NCBI RefSeq assembly: GCF_016773205.1
Contig: NZ_JAETWB010000001.1
Location: 186,001-250,000 of the forward strand
Source of the DNA: Belnapia arida
Lineage (GTDB): Bacteria; Pseudomonadota; Alphaproteobacteria; Acetobacterales; Acetobacteraceae
Reading direction: 5' to 3'
DNA length: 64,000 bases
Shown here piece by piece: positions 15,842 through 24,971 of this stretch (its first letter is position 1; each line of letters begins with the position of its first letter). The notes under the pieces were generated by a model that saw nothing but the letters and a program-made list of their open reading frames with translations, was not told the DNA's origin and did not search any database. The position numbers and the translations under genes were made by a program.

Positions 15842-18049
15842 ATGGATATGATGGCCTGGAGCGGTGTTACCGACGCCGCCACCGATCCTGACGACACCCT
15901 CAGCCAAGCCGATGCGTTGCGCGACAGCCGCACCTGGGCCGAAGCCGCCGCCACCTACGCCGCCGTCCTGCGTCTGCGCCCGAGGGACTGGCCAATCCGC
16001 GTCCAGTACGGCCACTGCCTGAAGGAGGCCGGGGATCCGCATGCAGCGCTGCTCGCTTACCGCGAGGCGGAGCGGCAATGCTCCGAAGATGCCGATATCC
16101 ACCTCCAGATCGGCCATGCGCTCAAGCTGCTCGGCCGGCAGGAGGAAGCGCTCGAGGAGTATGCCAGGGCACTGACCCTGGACCCGGCCAATGAGGCCGC
16201 GCGGGCCGAGTTGCTGGCACTACAGGCGGAGCCGATGGAGGCCACGGCGCCAATCCCGGTGGAGCCGCAGGCGGTAGTGACGGCGAAGATGCCGGCCAGC
16301 GCAGCGTCGGTGATCTACGACGCCTCCGACCTGCTCGATTATTTCCGCCACAACCGCGCACCGACCGGCATCCAGCGGGTACAGCTCAACATCATCCGCG
16401 AGGCGCTGGCGGCCGATTCGAGCGGCGTCGCTATCGTCGGCTTCGATTCCCGCCTTGGGCAGTGGAAGCTGCTGGCGCCGGCGCTGTTCCTCCGCCTCGC
16501 GGCGCTATCGCATGAAGGCAGCGCGGTCGAGGACCCAGCCTGGCAAGCAACCCTGCGGGAGGTCGAGGCGGTGTTGCGGGAGGCCGGACCGCTGGAGGCG
16601 CCCCCCGGGGCCAGCCTGGTCAATCTCGGCAGTTCCTGGTGGATTCCCGACTACCTGCGGGTCGTGCGCCAGGCCCAGGCGCGCTCCGGCCTGCGCTACA
16701 TCCCCTTCATCCATGACTGCATACCCCTGCTGGTGCCTGAGCATTGCTCGAGCGGGCTGGTCGATGAATTCGCCCGCTGGTTCGCCTCGGTCTGCCTGCA
16801 TGCGGATGCGGTGCTGACCAATTCCGAGTGCACGCGGGCGGATTTCCGGCGAGCGCAGCGGCGGCTGCTGCCGGACCTCGAGATTCCCGCCTTCACCGTC
16901 CCGCTGGACGCCGCCGATCCACTGGCCGGTGGTGGCGCCCTGCCACCGCGGCTGCGCTCCGGCCGGCCCTATGTGCTCTTCGTCGGCACCATCGAGTCGC
17001 GGAAGAACCACCTGCTCGCCTTCAACGCCTGGCTCAGCCTGGTGCGGCGGCATGGAGCGGAGGCCGTGCCGGACCTCGTCTGCGTCGGCAAGCAGGGTTG
17101 GCTGGCCGAGGCGGCGCTGCAACTCCATCGCAATTCATCCGCGCTCCGGGCCAAGGTGCAGCTGCTGCATGGCGTGCCGGACAGCGAGCTGGGCGCGCTC
17201 TACCGCGGCTGCCTATTCACCCTCTACAACAGCTTCTACGAAGGCTGGGGGCTGCCGGTGACGGAAAGCCTTGCCGCCCGGAAGGTGCCGCTCGTGCCGG
17301 ACCATTCCTCGCTGCGCGAAGCGGGGCGGGATTGCGCCGTCTATTTCACCCCGCAGAGCGAGCCCGATCTGGTGGCGAAGCTGGAGCGGCTGATCTTCGA
17401 GCCTGGCTTTCTGGCAGAGCGTGAGGCGGCGCTTGCCGCAGCCCCTCTGCCGCGGCGCTGGGCAGAGGTCGCGGCCCAGCTTCAATCCCTGGTGCGGGAG
17501 GCGGGCCGCACGCGCCTGCCTTCGCCGAGGGCGCGCCTGGCCTTCCGCCTGGGCGAGGTGCATGGGCTGCGTTTGTTGCCCGGGCCGGAGCCGAGCCTTG
17601 CCATGGCGACCGCCGATGTGCTGCGCGAAGGCGAGGCCTGGCACCGGCTGGAGGATTGGGGCGTCTGGACAGGCCCGGGGCAGAGCCTGCTGCGCCTGCC
17701 GCTGGAGCCGGAGGCCGAGGCCGGTCGGCTGCGGATCTATCTCGAGCTGGTAGCGCCGCCGGAGGCCATGGCCTTCCGCGTCCGGGCCGGGATGCGAGGT
17801 GGGGCGCCGGGAGCCTTCCGCGAGGTGGCCGCTGCGGCGGGCGAAGCGCTGTTCTGCATGCTCGAAATCGAAGCGGTCGCGGGCGGCGAGATCGAGGTGG
17901 AAATCGAGTCCGACCGCGGCGTCACGCTGCCGGACGGGCGGCAGGTCGCCATCGGCCTGCGCAGCCTCATGGCCTGCCGGCGGGATGATGTCGTGGCGCG
18001 GCTCGACTACCTGGAGCGCGCGACGCTGCCGCGGATGGTCGCTGCCTGA
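15842..18049 (+). CDS. TPR-fused GT4 glycosyltransferase
   Basis: A 735-residue protein in three parts. Residues 15-125 are about three tetratricopeptide repeats (AAATYAAVLRLRPRDWPIRV, HAALLAYREAER, QEEALEEYARALTLDP). Residues about 150-560 are a GT-B glycosyltransferase: SVIYDASDLLDYFRHNRAPT, YVLFVGTIESRKNHLLAF and the E-x7-E motif in EGWGLPVTESLA. The C-terminal 170 residues are beta-rich and unrecognised. It probably elongates a surface glycan, with the TPRs organising a complex. It ends at a bidirectional terminator shared with the convergent export operon. Confidence 0.88.
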   Translation: MDMMAWSGVTDAATDPDDTLSQADALRDSRTWAEAAATYAAVLRLRPRDWPIRVQYGHCLKEAGDPHAALLAYREAERQCSEDADIHLQIGHALKLLGRQEEALEEYARALTLDPANEAARAELLALQAEPMEATAPIPVEPQAVVTAKMPASAASVIYDASDLLDYFRHNRAPTGIQRVQLNIIREALAADSSGVAIVGFDSRLGQWKLLAPALFLRLAALSHEGSAVEDPAWQATLREVEAVLREAGPLEAPPGASLVNLGSSWWIPDYLRVVRQAQARSGLRYIPFIHDCIPLLVPEHCSSGLVDEFARWFASVCLHADAVLTNSECTRADFRRAQRRLLPDLEIPAFTVPLDAADPLAGGGALPPRLRSGRPYVLFVGTIESRKNHLLAFNAWLSLVRRHGAEAVPDLVCVGKQGWLAEAALQLHRNSSALRAKVQLLHGVPDSELGALYRGCLFTLYNSFYEGWGLPVTESLAARKVPLVPDHSSLREAGRDCAVYFTPQSEPDLVAKLERLIFEPGFLAEREAALAAAPLPRRWAEVAAQLQSLVREAGRTRLPSPRARLAFRLGEVHGLRLLPGPEPSLAMATADVLREGEAWHRLEDWGVWTGPGQSLLRLPLEPEAEAGRLRIYLELVAPPEAMAFRVRAGMRGGAPGAFREVAAAAGEALFCMLEIEAVAGGEIEVEIESDRGVTLPDGRQVAIGLRSLMACRRDDVVARLDYLERATLPRMVAA

Positions 18050-18077
18050 CTCAGGCTTCGCCACGCAAAGCATGAAA

Positions 18078-18115
18078 AACCCCTCCCAGGCGGTCCGCCC
18101 GGGAGGGGTTCTTTT
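18078..18115. terminator. bidirectional intrinsic terminator
   Basis: A 10-bp perfect stem, AACCCCTCCC with GGGAGGGGTT, encloses a 13-base GC-rich loop. It is followed by CTTTTG on the plus strand and preceded by AAAAA, which supplies a T-run for the minus strand. It sits between the convergent TPR-glycosyltransferase and polysaccharide export genes. Confidence 0.85.
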
Positions 18116-18130
18116 GTCGAGCCCTTCCGC

Positions 18131-19915
18131 TCAGAGGAAGATGCGGGTGGAGACGGCGATCTGATAGAGCAGGCCGAGCAGGTCGCTCCCGATCTGGAAG
18201 GCCTTTGGATCGAGTCGCGGCAGGACGATCAGCTCGTCGCCCGGGCGCGGCCCCTCCTGCGGGTCCAGCACGAGCTCACCGCTGGCGCGGCGGATCATGA
18301 TCGAACCCTCGTTGCCGCGTGGGGTGAAGCCGCCGGCGGCGCGGACGTAATCCTTGAGTCGCATCTCCTGCCGCCAGATGACGGCATGCGGCGCCGTGAC
18401 CTCGCCTGCCACCAGCACGGTCTGCGAGCGCTCCGGAATGACGATCACATCGCCATCCTCGAGTCGGATCGGCGCGCAGCGGCCGTCGCGGTCGGTGACG
18501 ACGACGCGGCCCTCCGGCTGGGTCCGCCGCGCGCGCTGGATATAGGAGGAGACGAGATTGGCCTCGCTCGCCCGGATCGCCGCGACGCCTGTGGTCGGCG
18601 AGACGGCGAGGAAGAGCTGGCGCTCCAGCCGGTCCAGTGCCTCGTCGATCGCGCGGCGCTGCTGCTGGGCGACCGAGGGACGGAGGAGGAAGACGGAGCG
18701 GGTATCGGCCAGCACCGGGTCCACCGCGATGTGGTCGAGCAGCTGGCAGAGTTGGGTGTCGCGCTCGGCAACCAGCACCGAGGGGCCGATGCGGCTGCCC
18801 TCGACGCTGACGCGCACCGTCCGCGCCGGGCTGTCGGTGATGAAGGTGACGGTGTCCTGGTCCGCCAGAGTCTGGCCGGCGAGTTCGGCCAGCGTCGCAT
18901 AGCGCGAGAAGGGCTGGCCGCTGCGGCTGCCGCGGACCACGGCATTGGTGGCGGAGGGAAGGGGCCTGGCATAGTCGATCAGCTCTCGCCCCGTCATGGC
19001 GCGGCCGGGCACCTCGAAGAGGTAGTTGTTGCGCACCGCGCCGTCGGCGCCGACCACGGCGCGCTGGCGGGCGACGACGATGGTGTCGCCCTCCTGCAGC
19101 CGCACCTGCGGCAGGGTGCCCTCCATCAGGAAGCGGTAGAGATCGACATTGGCAACGCTGCGGCCGCCCCGTTGGATGGCGATCTCGCGGTAGGAGCCGC
19201 GGCCGGAATCGACGCCGCCGGCGCGGACCAGGAAGTCGATCACGCTATCCGCCGCCGAGCCGCCGAAGCGGCCGGGGGTGCGGACGAAGCCGGTGACGAA
19301 GACGCCGATGCGCTGCGTGGACAGCAGCACGGCATAGACCTGGACCTGGCTGGTGTAGACCTTCTGCACCTCGGTCTCGACCACGCGCTGGAGATCGCCG
19401 GCGCGGGTGCCAGCGATGCGGATCGGGCCGATATTCGGCAAGAAAAGGTTGCCCGAAGGGTCGACGACGCCCATCGCCTCCGCCTCGACCGCGCCCCAGA
19501 CGCGGAGCGACACGCGATCGCCGGGGACGATGACGTAATTCGGGTTGGGCGCGTCGGAGACGGCCGTCGCCTCGCGGGTGAAGAGGCTGGCGCCGAAGAC
19601 GGCGGTGACGCCCGGCGCGCGCTGCCCGTCGCCGAGCGGGCCGATGGCGACCGGACCGCCCTCGGATTCCGTCACCTGGCCGGGGCGGGAGACGACGCGC
19701 TCCGAACCCAGCAGATTCGGCAGGGTCTGCACCACGCCGCTGCTCGGCGCCGCCATGCCGGCGCGGTTCTGCGCGGCGAGGCCGGCATTCGCCTGGTTCA
19801 GCAATTGCTGCTGCTGGCTGGTCTGCCAGGCCTGCAACGGCGTCTGCGCCGCGGCGGGCAGGGCTGCCAGCAGGGCGGCGGCGAGGAGGGCGGGGCGCAT
19901 CCGTTCAGGCCGCAT
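18131..19915 (-). CDS. polysaccharide biosynthesis/export protein (Wza/KpsD-like)
   Basis: A 594-residue outer-membrane polysaccharide export protein. A Sec signal (MRPALLAAALLAALPAAAQ) precedes a Gln/Asn-rich linker. The poly_export domain starts at YVIVPGDRVSLRVWGAVEAE, followed by several SLBB domains (VFVTGFVRTPGRFGGSAADS, VLVAGEVTAPHAVIW). There is no lipobox Cys, so it is KpsD-like, not lipidated Wza-like. The start may be ATG 19915 (11-bp overlap with the upstream gene) or ATG 19900; neither has a strong ribosome site. It is the last gene of the lipoprotein-kpsM-kpsT-kpsE-export operon and should form the outer-membrane exit channel. Confidence 0.9.
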   Translation of the reverse strand: MRPERMRPALLAAALLAALPAAAQTPLQAWQTSQQQQLLNQANAGLAAQNRAGMAAPSSGVVQTLPNLLGSERVVSRPGQVTESEGGPVAIGPLGDGQRAPGVTAVFGASLFTREATAVSDAPNPNYVIVPGDRVSLRVWGAVEAEAMGVVDPSGNLFLPNIGPIRIAGTRAGDLQRVVETEVQKVYTSQVQVYAVLLSTQRIGVFVTGFVRTPGRFGGSAADSVIDFLVRAGGVDSGRGSYREIAIQRGGRSVANVDLYRFLMEGTLPQVRLQEGDTIVVARQRAVVGADGAVRNNYLFEVPGRAMTGRELIDYARPLPSATNAVVRGSRSGQPFSRYATLAELAGQTLADQDTVTFITDSPARTVRVSVEGSRIGPSVLVAERDTQLCQLLDHIAVDPVLADTRSVFLLRPSVAQQQRRAIDEALDRLERQLFLAVSPTTGVAAIRASEANLVSSYIQRARRTQPEGRVVVTDRDGRCAPIRLEDGDVIVIPERSQTVLVAGEVTAPHAVIWRQEMRLKDYVRAAGGFTPRGNEGSIMIRRASGELVLDPQEGPRPGDELIVLPRLDPKAFQIGSDLLGLLYQIAVSTRIFL

Positions 19916-21110
19916 GTTCGCGCATCCCGGCGACCAGCAGCCAGGCCAGCCCATAGGCGACGGAGAGGGAGAGAAAAATGTAGAGCACGGTCAGGGTCGC
20001 CTTCGGGTAGCGGGCATATTCCGCGAGGTTCGGCTCGACCACGCGGAGCAGGAAGAGCTGCTGGCGCTGGGCATCGACCCGCGCCTTCTCGATGGAGGCG
20101 GTGGCGGAGGTAAGCTGGGCTCGGGCCAGCTCCCGCTCCAGGTTCAGGCGCTCATACTCGCCGACCTGCTGGGAGAGGCCGGCCTCGCCGATACTGACGC
20201 GCTCCCGTTCCTCGCGGGCCTGGGCATTCAGTGCCTCGACGCGGTTGCGCAACGTGGTGAGGCGCGGGTTGTCGGCACGGGCGAAGCGCTGGGCCTCGGC
20301 CAGTTCGGCACGGGCCTGGGCGAGGGCGGATTCGAGCTTGCCGATGGTCTCCGCGGCGACGGCGGCGGAGCGCGTCGGGTCCACGGCGCGCTCGCGCTCG
20401 CGGAACTGGCTCATGGCGAGCTGGGCGGCGGTGAGCCGCGCCTCGGCACGCACCAGCTCCTCGCGGGCGACGCGGAGGCTGTCCTGCTGCAGGCGCTCGT
20501 TCAGCCGGTTGACCATGGCTTCCGAGAGATCGAGCAGGGCGGTGGCGATCTCGCGCGAGTCATCGGCGCGGAAGCTGCGGACATGCAGGGCGGTGATGCC
20601 GCTGGTCGTGTCGTACTCGACCGTCACCATGCGGCGGAAGTAGTCGAGCAGCCGCTCGGCATTCGGCTCCTCCCACCAAAGCCGGGCGACCGGGTCGGCC
20701 TCGGGGCGGCGGAAGATGTCGACCAGCGGGAGCTTACGGCGCAGCGAGGCGACGGCGTCGTGGGAGTGCAGATAGTCGCGGATGCCCATCGCATCCTCGG
20801 CCGAGGGGCGGAGGCCGCCGCCGGACATCATGTCGCCGAGCCCGCCCATGCTGGGAGCCCCGGCGGTGCGTCCGCGGATCAGGTAGCGCGCCTCGCTGTC
20901 GTATTGCGGCGCAGCGATGCCGAGCAGGTAGGCGCCGGCAAGCGCCGTCGGGAGGATGACGGTGAGTCCATAGGCATGGCGCTTTGCCCAGCGGCGCAGC
21001 CGGGCGCGGAGGGACGGCCGCGTAACGGGGCCAGACCAGCCTGCACCGTCGATCGGCGTGACGGCGTCAGACAGTTTGGTAGACGGCGATCGCCTGGTCC
21101 AGATCGTCAT
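19905..21110 (-). CDS. kpsE: capsule polysaccharide export inner-membrane protein (KpsE/Wzz-type PCP)
   Basis: A 401-residue polysaccharide co-polymerase of the KpsE type. A first membrane helix lies near residues 48-68 (GLTVILPTALAGAYLLGIAA). A long periplasmic coiled coil follows (repeated E/R/A heptads, about residues 210-350), and a second helix is near the C-terminus (LTVLYIFLSLSVAYGLAWLL). It links the ABC exporter with the outer-membrane channel. The ATG at 21110 overlaps the end of kpsT by 44 bp, unusually long. No in-frame ATG or GTG between that ATG and the first membrane helix shortens the overlap, so it is retained with some doubt. Confidence 0.85.
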   Translation of the reverse strand: MTIWTRRSPSTKLSDAVTPIDGAGWSGPVTRPSLRARLRRWAKRHAYGLTVILPTALAGAYLLGIAAPQYDSEARYLIRGRTAGAPSMGGLGDMMSGGGLRPSAEDAMGIRDYLHSHDAVASLRRKLPLVDIFRRPEADPVARLWWEEPNAERLLDYFRRMVTVEYDTTSGITALHVRSFRADDSREIATALLDLSEAMVNRLNERLQQDSLRVAREELVRAEARLTAAQLAMSQFRERERAVDPTRSAAVAAETIGKLESALAQARAELAEAQRFARADNPRLTTLRNRVEALNAQAREERERVSIGEAGLSQQVGEYERLNLERELARAQLTSATASIEKARVDAQRQQLFLLRVVEPNLAEYARYPKATLTVLYIFLSLSVAYGLAWLLVAGMREHAA

Positions 21111-21714
21111 ATCGGGTCAGCCTACCATCGTTGAGGACCGCGGCCGTGGAGCAGAAGGCTCGCACCGTTTCCGCCTGGTGGGAGACGAGGAGCAGGGTGC
21201 TCCTCTCCTGGCGTTCGGCCAGCGCCTTGCGGCAACGCTCGCCGAAGCGGGAATCGCCGACGGCGATCACCTCGTCCACCAGGTAGCATTCGAAATCGAC
21301 CGCGAGCGACAGGGCGAAGCCGAGCCTCATGATCATGCCGGAGGAATAGGTCCTGACCGGCAGGCGGTAGTATTCGCCGAGCTCGGAGAAATCCTCGACG
21401 AAATCCACCGTTTCCTGAATCGGCTTCCCGTAGATTCGGGCGATGAAGCGGGCATTGTCGGCGCCGGTGATGCTGTAATGCATCGCGCCGGCGAAGCCGA
21501 GCGGCCAGGAGACGCTCATCTGCCGCTCGACCTTGCCGCTGGTCGGGTATTCGACGCCGGCGATGAGGCGGAGCAGGGTGGTCTTGCCGGCGCCGTTGCG
21601 GCCGAGGATGCCGACCTTCTCGCCGGGCCGGAAGGTGGCATCGATGCCGCGCAGCACGGGCCGTGGCCCGAGATGGGTCTTGTAGGCCTTGTGGATGTCG
21701 TGCAGGCGGATCAT
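21067..21714 (-). CDS. kpsT: polysaccharide ABC transporter ATPase (KpsT-type)
   Basis: A 215-residue ABC-2 ATPase. Walker A is GRNGAGKTT near residues 38-46, the signature is YSSGMIMRLGFALS, Walker B is CYLVDEVIAVGD and the switch His is in LVSHQ. It lacks the C-terminal carbohydrate-binding domain of Wzt, so it is of the short KpsT type that exports lipid-linked capsule. It sits 3 bp after the permease gene and overlaps kpsE. Together with KpsM it would drive export across the inner membrane. Confidence 0.92.
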   Translation of the reverse strand: MIRLHDIHKAYKTHLGPRPVLRGIDATFRPGEKVGILGRNGAGKTTLLRLIAGVEYPTSGKVERQMSVSWPLGFAGAMHYSITGADNARFIARIYGKPIQETVDFVEDFSELGEYYRLPVRTYSSGMIMRLGFALSLAVDFECYLVDEVIAVGDSRFGERCRKALAERQERSTLLLVSHQAETVRAFCSTAAVLNDGRLTRYDDLDQAIAVYQTV

Positions 21715-21717
21715 CGG

Positions 21718-22530
21718 CTACAGCACGAGGTCGCGCCGGGCGCGGCGGATGGCCGCCATGCCGAGCAGGTTGGTGCCGGCGATCCAGGCGCAGACATAGC
21801 CGATATCGTAGGTCGTCGGCACGGCGCCGCCGAAATGCCCGTCGCGGATCAGCTCGAAAATATGGACGCTCGGGATCCAGAGGGCGAGGCGTTGCGCCTC
21901 ATAAGGCAGCCAGAACACCATCCAGAAGGCGCCAAGCAGTGGCATGGAGAGATAGGTGACGAGATGGACCAGCCGCTCGAACAGTTCCGTATAAACGGCG
22001 CCGGCCGAGATCATCAGCGAGAGGCCGTGCGCGAGCAGCAGCATCAGGACCATGCCGAAGAGCATCTTGAACGGGTCGGTCGGCCAATGGCCGAAGGCGA
22101 TGCCGAAGAAGACGAGGAAGACGACCAGCGCGCCGAGCACCGCGGCGCCCTCGAGCAGGTTCCGCGCCAGCAGAATGTCGAGGATGGTAACGTTGCGGTG
22201 GTAGAGCAGCGACTGGTTGGACGGGATGCCGAAGGGCGCCCGGTTGATCACGCCGCGCAGCAGGTAGAAGGGGATGTAGGCGACCACCCAAAATTCGAAG
22301 GGGTTCAGCCCGCCCGGCATGGCATGGGCGATGAAGTAGTGCAGCGTGCCGAGCGCGCCGCCGAGCAAAGCCGGCTCCACGAAGAGCCAGAGATAACCGA
22401 GATTGTCGCGGCCGAACCGCGTGTTGAGCTCGCGCAGCAGCAAGGCGCCGATGACGCGCAGCTGGCAGGCGAGGGCATCGCCCATCCGTGTGCCGCGCCG
22501 GGCTGGCGCGGGCAGGGCGGCGCCGCTCAC
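21718..22530 (-). CDS. kpsM: polysaccharide ABC transporter permease (KpsM-type)
   Basis: An ABC-2 permease with about six membrane helices. The N-terminal cytoplasmic motif LLLRELNTRFGRDNLGYLW is typical of KpsM. The GTG at 22530 overlaps the upstream lipoprotein stop by 4 bp (GTGA) and gives 270 residues. The ATG at 22485 would give 255 residues and matches the usual KpsM N-terminal length, so either may be right. It pairs with the KpsT-type ATPase 3 bp downstream to translocate a lipid-anchored polysaccharide. Confidence 0.88.
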   Translation of the reverse strand: MSGAALPAPARRGTRMGDALACQLRVIGALLLRELNTRFGRDNLGYLWLFVEPALLGGALGTLHYFIAHAMPGGLNPFEFWVVAYIPFYLLRGVINRAPFGIPSNQSLLYHRNVTILDILLARNLLEGAAVLGALVVFLVFFGIAFGHWPTDPFKMLFGMVLMLLLAHGLSLMISAGAVYTELFERLVHLVTYLSMPLLGAFWMVFWLPYEAQRLALWIPSVHIFELIRDGHFGGAVPTTYDIGYVCAWIAGTNLLGMAAIRRARRDLVL

Positions 22531-22925
22531 GGGCGTTGCAGACCGCCGCCCCGGAGCAGCGGCCGGGCCTCCGCCCATTGGCCCTCGGCGCCGCAGACCA
22601 GCCGGGCCCGCTCGCCCAGGCCGGAGCCGACCAGCACCTCGCGGCATTCGCGGCCGCTGGCGGCGTTGTAGGCGCGGAGCACGCGGACGCGGGTGGGGCC
22701 GCCGCTGGCGAGGGCGAGGGTGGTTTCGGCGCCGGGCTGGGCGGTGGCGGCGAAGGCGACCAGCGGGTCCATCGGTTCAGCCAATATTACAGGAGCTGCG
22801 GGCGCACCGGCACCCGGGGCGGTCAGGGTGGTGCAGCCGGTAAGAAGGCCGAGCCCGAGCACCGTCACGGCGAGCCCCATCATGCGCGTCCGGTCGGGAC
22901 GGACATCGGCAGAATTGAACAGCAT
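22527..22925 (-). CDS. putative lipoprotein, first gene of the capsule export operon
   Basis: A protein of about 132 residues. Its signal region MGLAVTVLGLGLLTGCTTL ends in a lipobox (LTGC). The C-terminal part contains RVLRAYNAASGRECREVLVG and a second Cys pair, suggesting a small, disulfide-bonded periplasmic domain. The start is uncertain: ATG 22925 or the adjacent GTG 22928 lie 9-12 bases after GGGGGAG, while ATGs at 22883/22880 start directly at the signal core. Its stop overlaps the kpsM GTG. I do not recognise a named family. A role in capsule export or assembly is inferred from operon position. Confidence 0.7.
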   Translation of the reverse strand: MLFNSADVRPDRTRMMGLAVTVLGLGLLTGCTTLTAPGAGAPAAPVILAEPMDPLVAFAATAQPGAETTLALASGGPTRVRVLRAYNAASGRECREVLVGSGLGERARLVCGAEGQWAEARPLLRGGGLQRP

Positions 22926-23095
22926 CACGATCAATGGCTCCCCCGATCCCTTTACCAAAACGCGAGCCAAGGACAAGCATTCTTCCTGCGACAGGCGGGC
23001 CGGCGCACCTCTATAGCCTTGGGTTTGTAAACGATGCCTTAACCGAAGCCCGGCATTCCGCCACCATCCTGACCATACGTTGCGAAAACAGTACG

Positions 23096-23890
23096 ATGTT
23101 CCTATCCGCCGAGGCAAGCCTCGCCCATGTCATCATCACCGGGGCGTCGCGCGGGCTCGGGGCAGCGCTGGCGCGGCGGCTGGCGCGGCCGGGGCGGCGG
23201 CTGGGGCTGATCGCACGGGGCGCGGCAGGGCTCGAGGAGACGGCAGCGGCCTGCCGGGCGCGCGGTGCCGCCGTCGAGACTGCCGTGCTCGACGTCCGCG
23301 AGGCGGCGGCGATGGCGGCCTGCCTCGCGCGCTGGGAGGCGGCGGCGCCGATCGAGGCCGTGATCGCCAATGCCGGCATCAATGGCGGCACCGGACCGGA
23401 TGGGCGGCCGGAGGGGCATGCCGCAGCCAGCGCGCAGATCGCGGTCAACCTGACGGGAGCGGTCAACCTGGTGGAGCCGGTGCTGCCGGGGATGCTGGCG
23501 CGCGGGCGGGGCTCCGTGCTGCTCGTCGGGTCGGTGGCGGGGTTTCTCGGCCTGCCGGACAGCCCGGCCTATTCGGCAAGCAAGGCAGGGCTCTGGGCCT
23601 ATGGCGAAGCCCTGAGGGCCGCGCATGGGCCGGCGGGGTTGCGGGTGACGGTGGCGGCACCCGGCTTCTTCGAGAGCGCGATGTCCGCCCGTTTCCTCGG
23701 CCGGCACCCCCTCCAACTGCCGGTGGAGGTGGTGGCGGCGCGGGTCGGGCGGGCGCTGCTCCGGGGCGAGGGAAGGGTGGTGGTGCCCTGGATGGTCGGG
23801 GCGGCGCTGCGGAGCCTGGCCCTGCTGCCGGCGCCGCTGGCGGACCGGCTGGTGCGGCGCTTCCGCTTCCGCATCGCGCCGGAGGGGTGA
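23096..23890 (+). CDS. short-chain dehydrogenase/reductase
   Basis: A 264-residue classical SDR. The cofactor loop is ITGASRGLGAALA near residues 13-25, followed by ANAGINGG (NAG motif) and the catalytic YSASK after the SVAGFLG serine block. It acts as an NAD(P)-dependent oxidoreductase. The start ATG 23096 gives the standard spacing to the TGASRG motif; more upstream starts would add a non-conserved tail. It is divergent from the capsule export operon over a 170-bp gap and convergent with a GT2 gene, so a part in glycan precursor synthesis is possible. Confidence 0.88.
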   Translation: MFLSAEASLAHVIITGASRGLGAALARRLARPGRRLGLIARGAAGLEETAAACRARGAAVETAVLDVREAAAMAACLARWEAAAPIEAVIANAGINGGTGPDGRPEGHAAASAQIAVNLTGAVNLVEPVLPGMLARGRGSVLLVGSVAGFLGLPDSPAYSASKAGLWAYGEALRAAHGPAGLRVTVAAPGFFESAMSARFLGRHPLQLPVEVVAARVGRALLRGEGRVVVPWMVGAALRSLALLPAPLADRLVRRFRFRIAPEG

Positions 23891-23916
23891 GGGCCGACCC
23901 CGCCTCTTTTAATTAG

Positions 23917-24891
23917 CTAGCCCGGATAGGCCACGAAGGGCCCGTGCAGTGGCCGCGGCAGCAGCGGCAACGCATGGGCTGCAGCGAGCAGCAGGGCCCG
24001 CTTCGGCGAGGGCGCCGCCGCCACCGACGCACGCAGCCGCCCGAGCCCCGCCGCGCGGTCGCCATGGCGGATCAGCTCCCGCCCGACGATCCAGGCATTC
24101 TCCGCCTCCGCCCGCCGCCGCATCTGCGCCAGGCGCTGTGGGCCGAGCCGTTCCGCCAGCAACGGGTTGGCATAGATGGCCGCCATGGCCGGTGCGAAGG
24201 CAGATGGGTCGCGCGCCATGCGCCGGTAGGCGCTGCCCTGGCGCTCGCGGACGAAAAGCACCGGCTCCGTATCCTCCACCGCAACGAAAGGCCCCTGCAG
24301 GGCGAGGCGGATCCAGTATTCCCAATCCTCGCCATAGCGGAGATGCGGCAGGAAGGGCCCAGCCGCCTGGATCGCCTCGCGCCGGATCAGCATGTGGCCG
24401 CCGTTGACGAAGAGGTTCTGCACCAGCAGCCGGTCCAGCAGGTCGCCGGAGAGGCCCGGGGCGCCCTTCAGGCGCAGCGGCGGGTCGCCGGGCCTGGCCG
24501 CCTCGGCCATTACCGCATAGGCGCCATGGGCGGCGATGGCGGCCGGCATCGAGGCGAGGGCGACCATCAGCCGCTCCAGCGCATCGGGGGCGAGCCAGTC
24601 ATCGGCGTCGAGGAAGAGCACCGCCTCGCCCCGCGCTTCCGCCATGGCCCTGCTGCGGGCGGCGGAGACGCCGGCATTCTCCTGCCGGATCAGGCGGATT
24701 CGCTTGTCCTCGCGAGCCGCCACCACCTCCGCCGTGCCGTCGCGGGAGCCGTCATCCACCACCAGCATCTCCCAGTCGGGGAAGCTCTGGGCGAGGGCGC
24801 TGTCCACCGCCGCGCCGACATAGCGGGCGACATCAAAGGCCGGCGTCAGGATGGAAACGGCGGGGGCAGGTGTGGCGAGGTCACGCATCAT
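23917..24891 (-). CDS. GT2 family glycosyltransferase
   Basis: A 324-residue GT-A glycosyltransferase. VSILTPAFDVARYVGAAVDS opens the nucleotide-sugar fold, VVDDGSRDGT binds UDP and FLDADDWLAP carries the DxD metal motif. The ED catalytic acid is probably in RYGEDWEYW, near residue 189. The C-terminal 100 residues are helical and variable. It belongs to the surface-glycan region. It begins with two consecutive ATGs, and the first overlaps no other assigned gene. Donor and acceptor are unknown. Confidence 0.9.
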   Translation of the reverse strand: MMRDLATPAPAVSILTPAFDVARYVGAAVDSALAQSFPDWEMLVVDDGSRDGTAEVVAAREDKRIRLIRQENAGVSAARSRAMAEARGEAVLFLDADDWLAPDALERLMVALASMPAAIAAHGAYAVMAEAARPGDPPLRLKGAPGLSGDLLDRLLVQNLFVNGGHMLIRREAIQAAGPFLPHLRYGEDWEYWIRLALQGPFVAVEDTEPVLFVRERQGSAYRRMARDPSAFAPAMAAIYANPLLAERLGPQRLAQMRRRAEAENAWIVGRELIRHGDRAAGLGRLRASVAAAPSPKRALLLAAAHALPLLPRPLHGPFVAYPG

Positions 24892-24971
24892 GCCGCCCGC
24901 GTCGCACGGGACGGCGCGGCGCGGGGATCACGCCTGCGCGGCGTCTCGTCCTTGTGTCCTCCGGCCAGGGA

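Noticed and set aside
18386-20113. A 575-codon open frame on the plus strand
   Set aside because: Antisense to the polysaccharide export gene; His/Asp/Gly-rich low complexity with no family resemblance.
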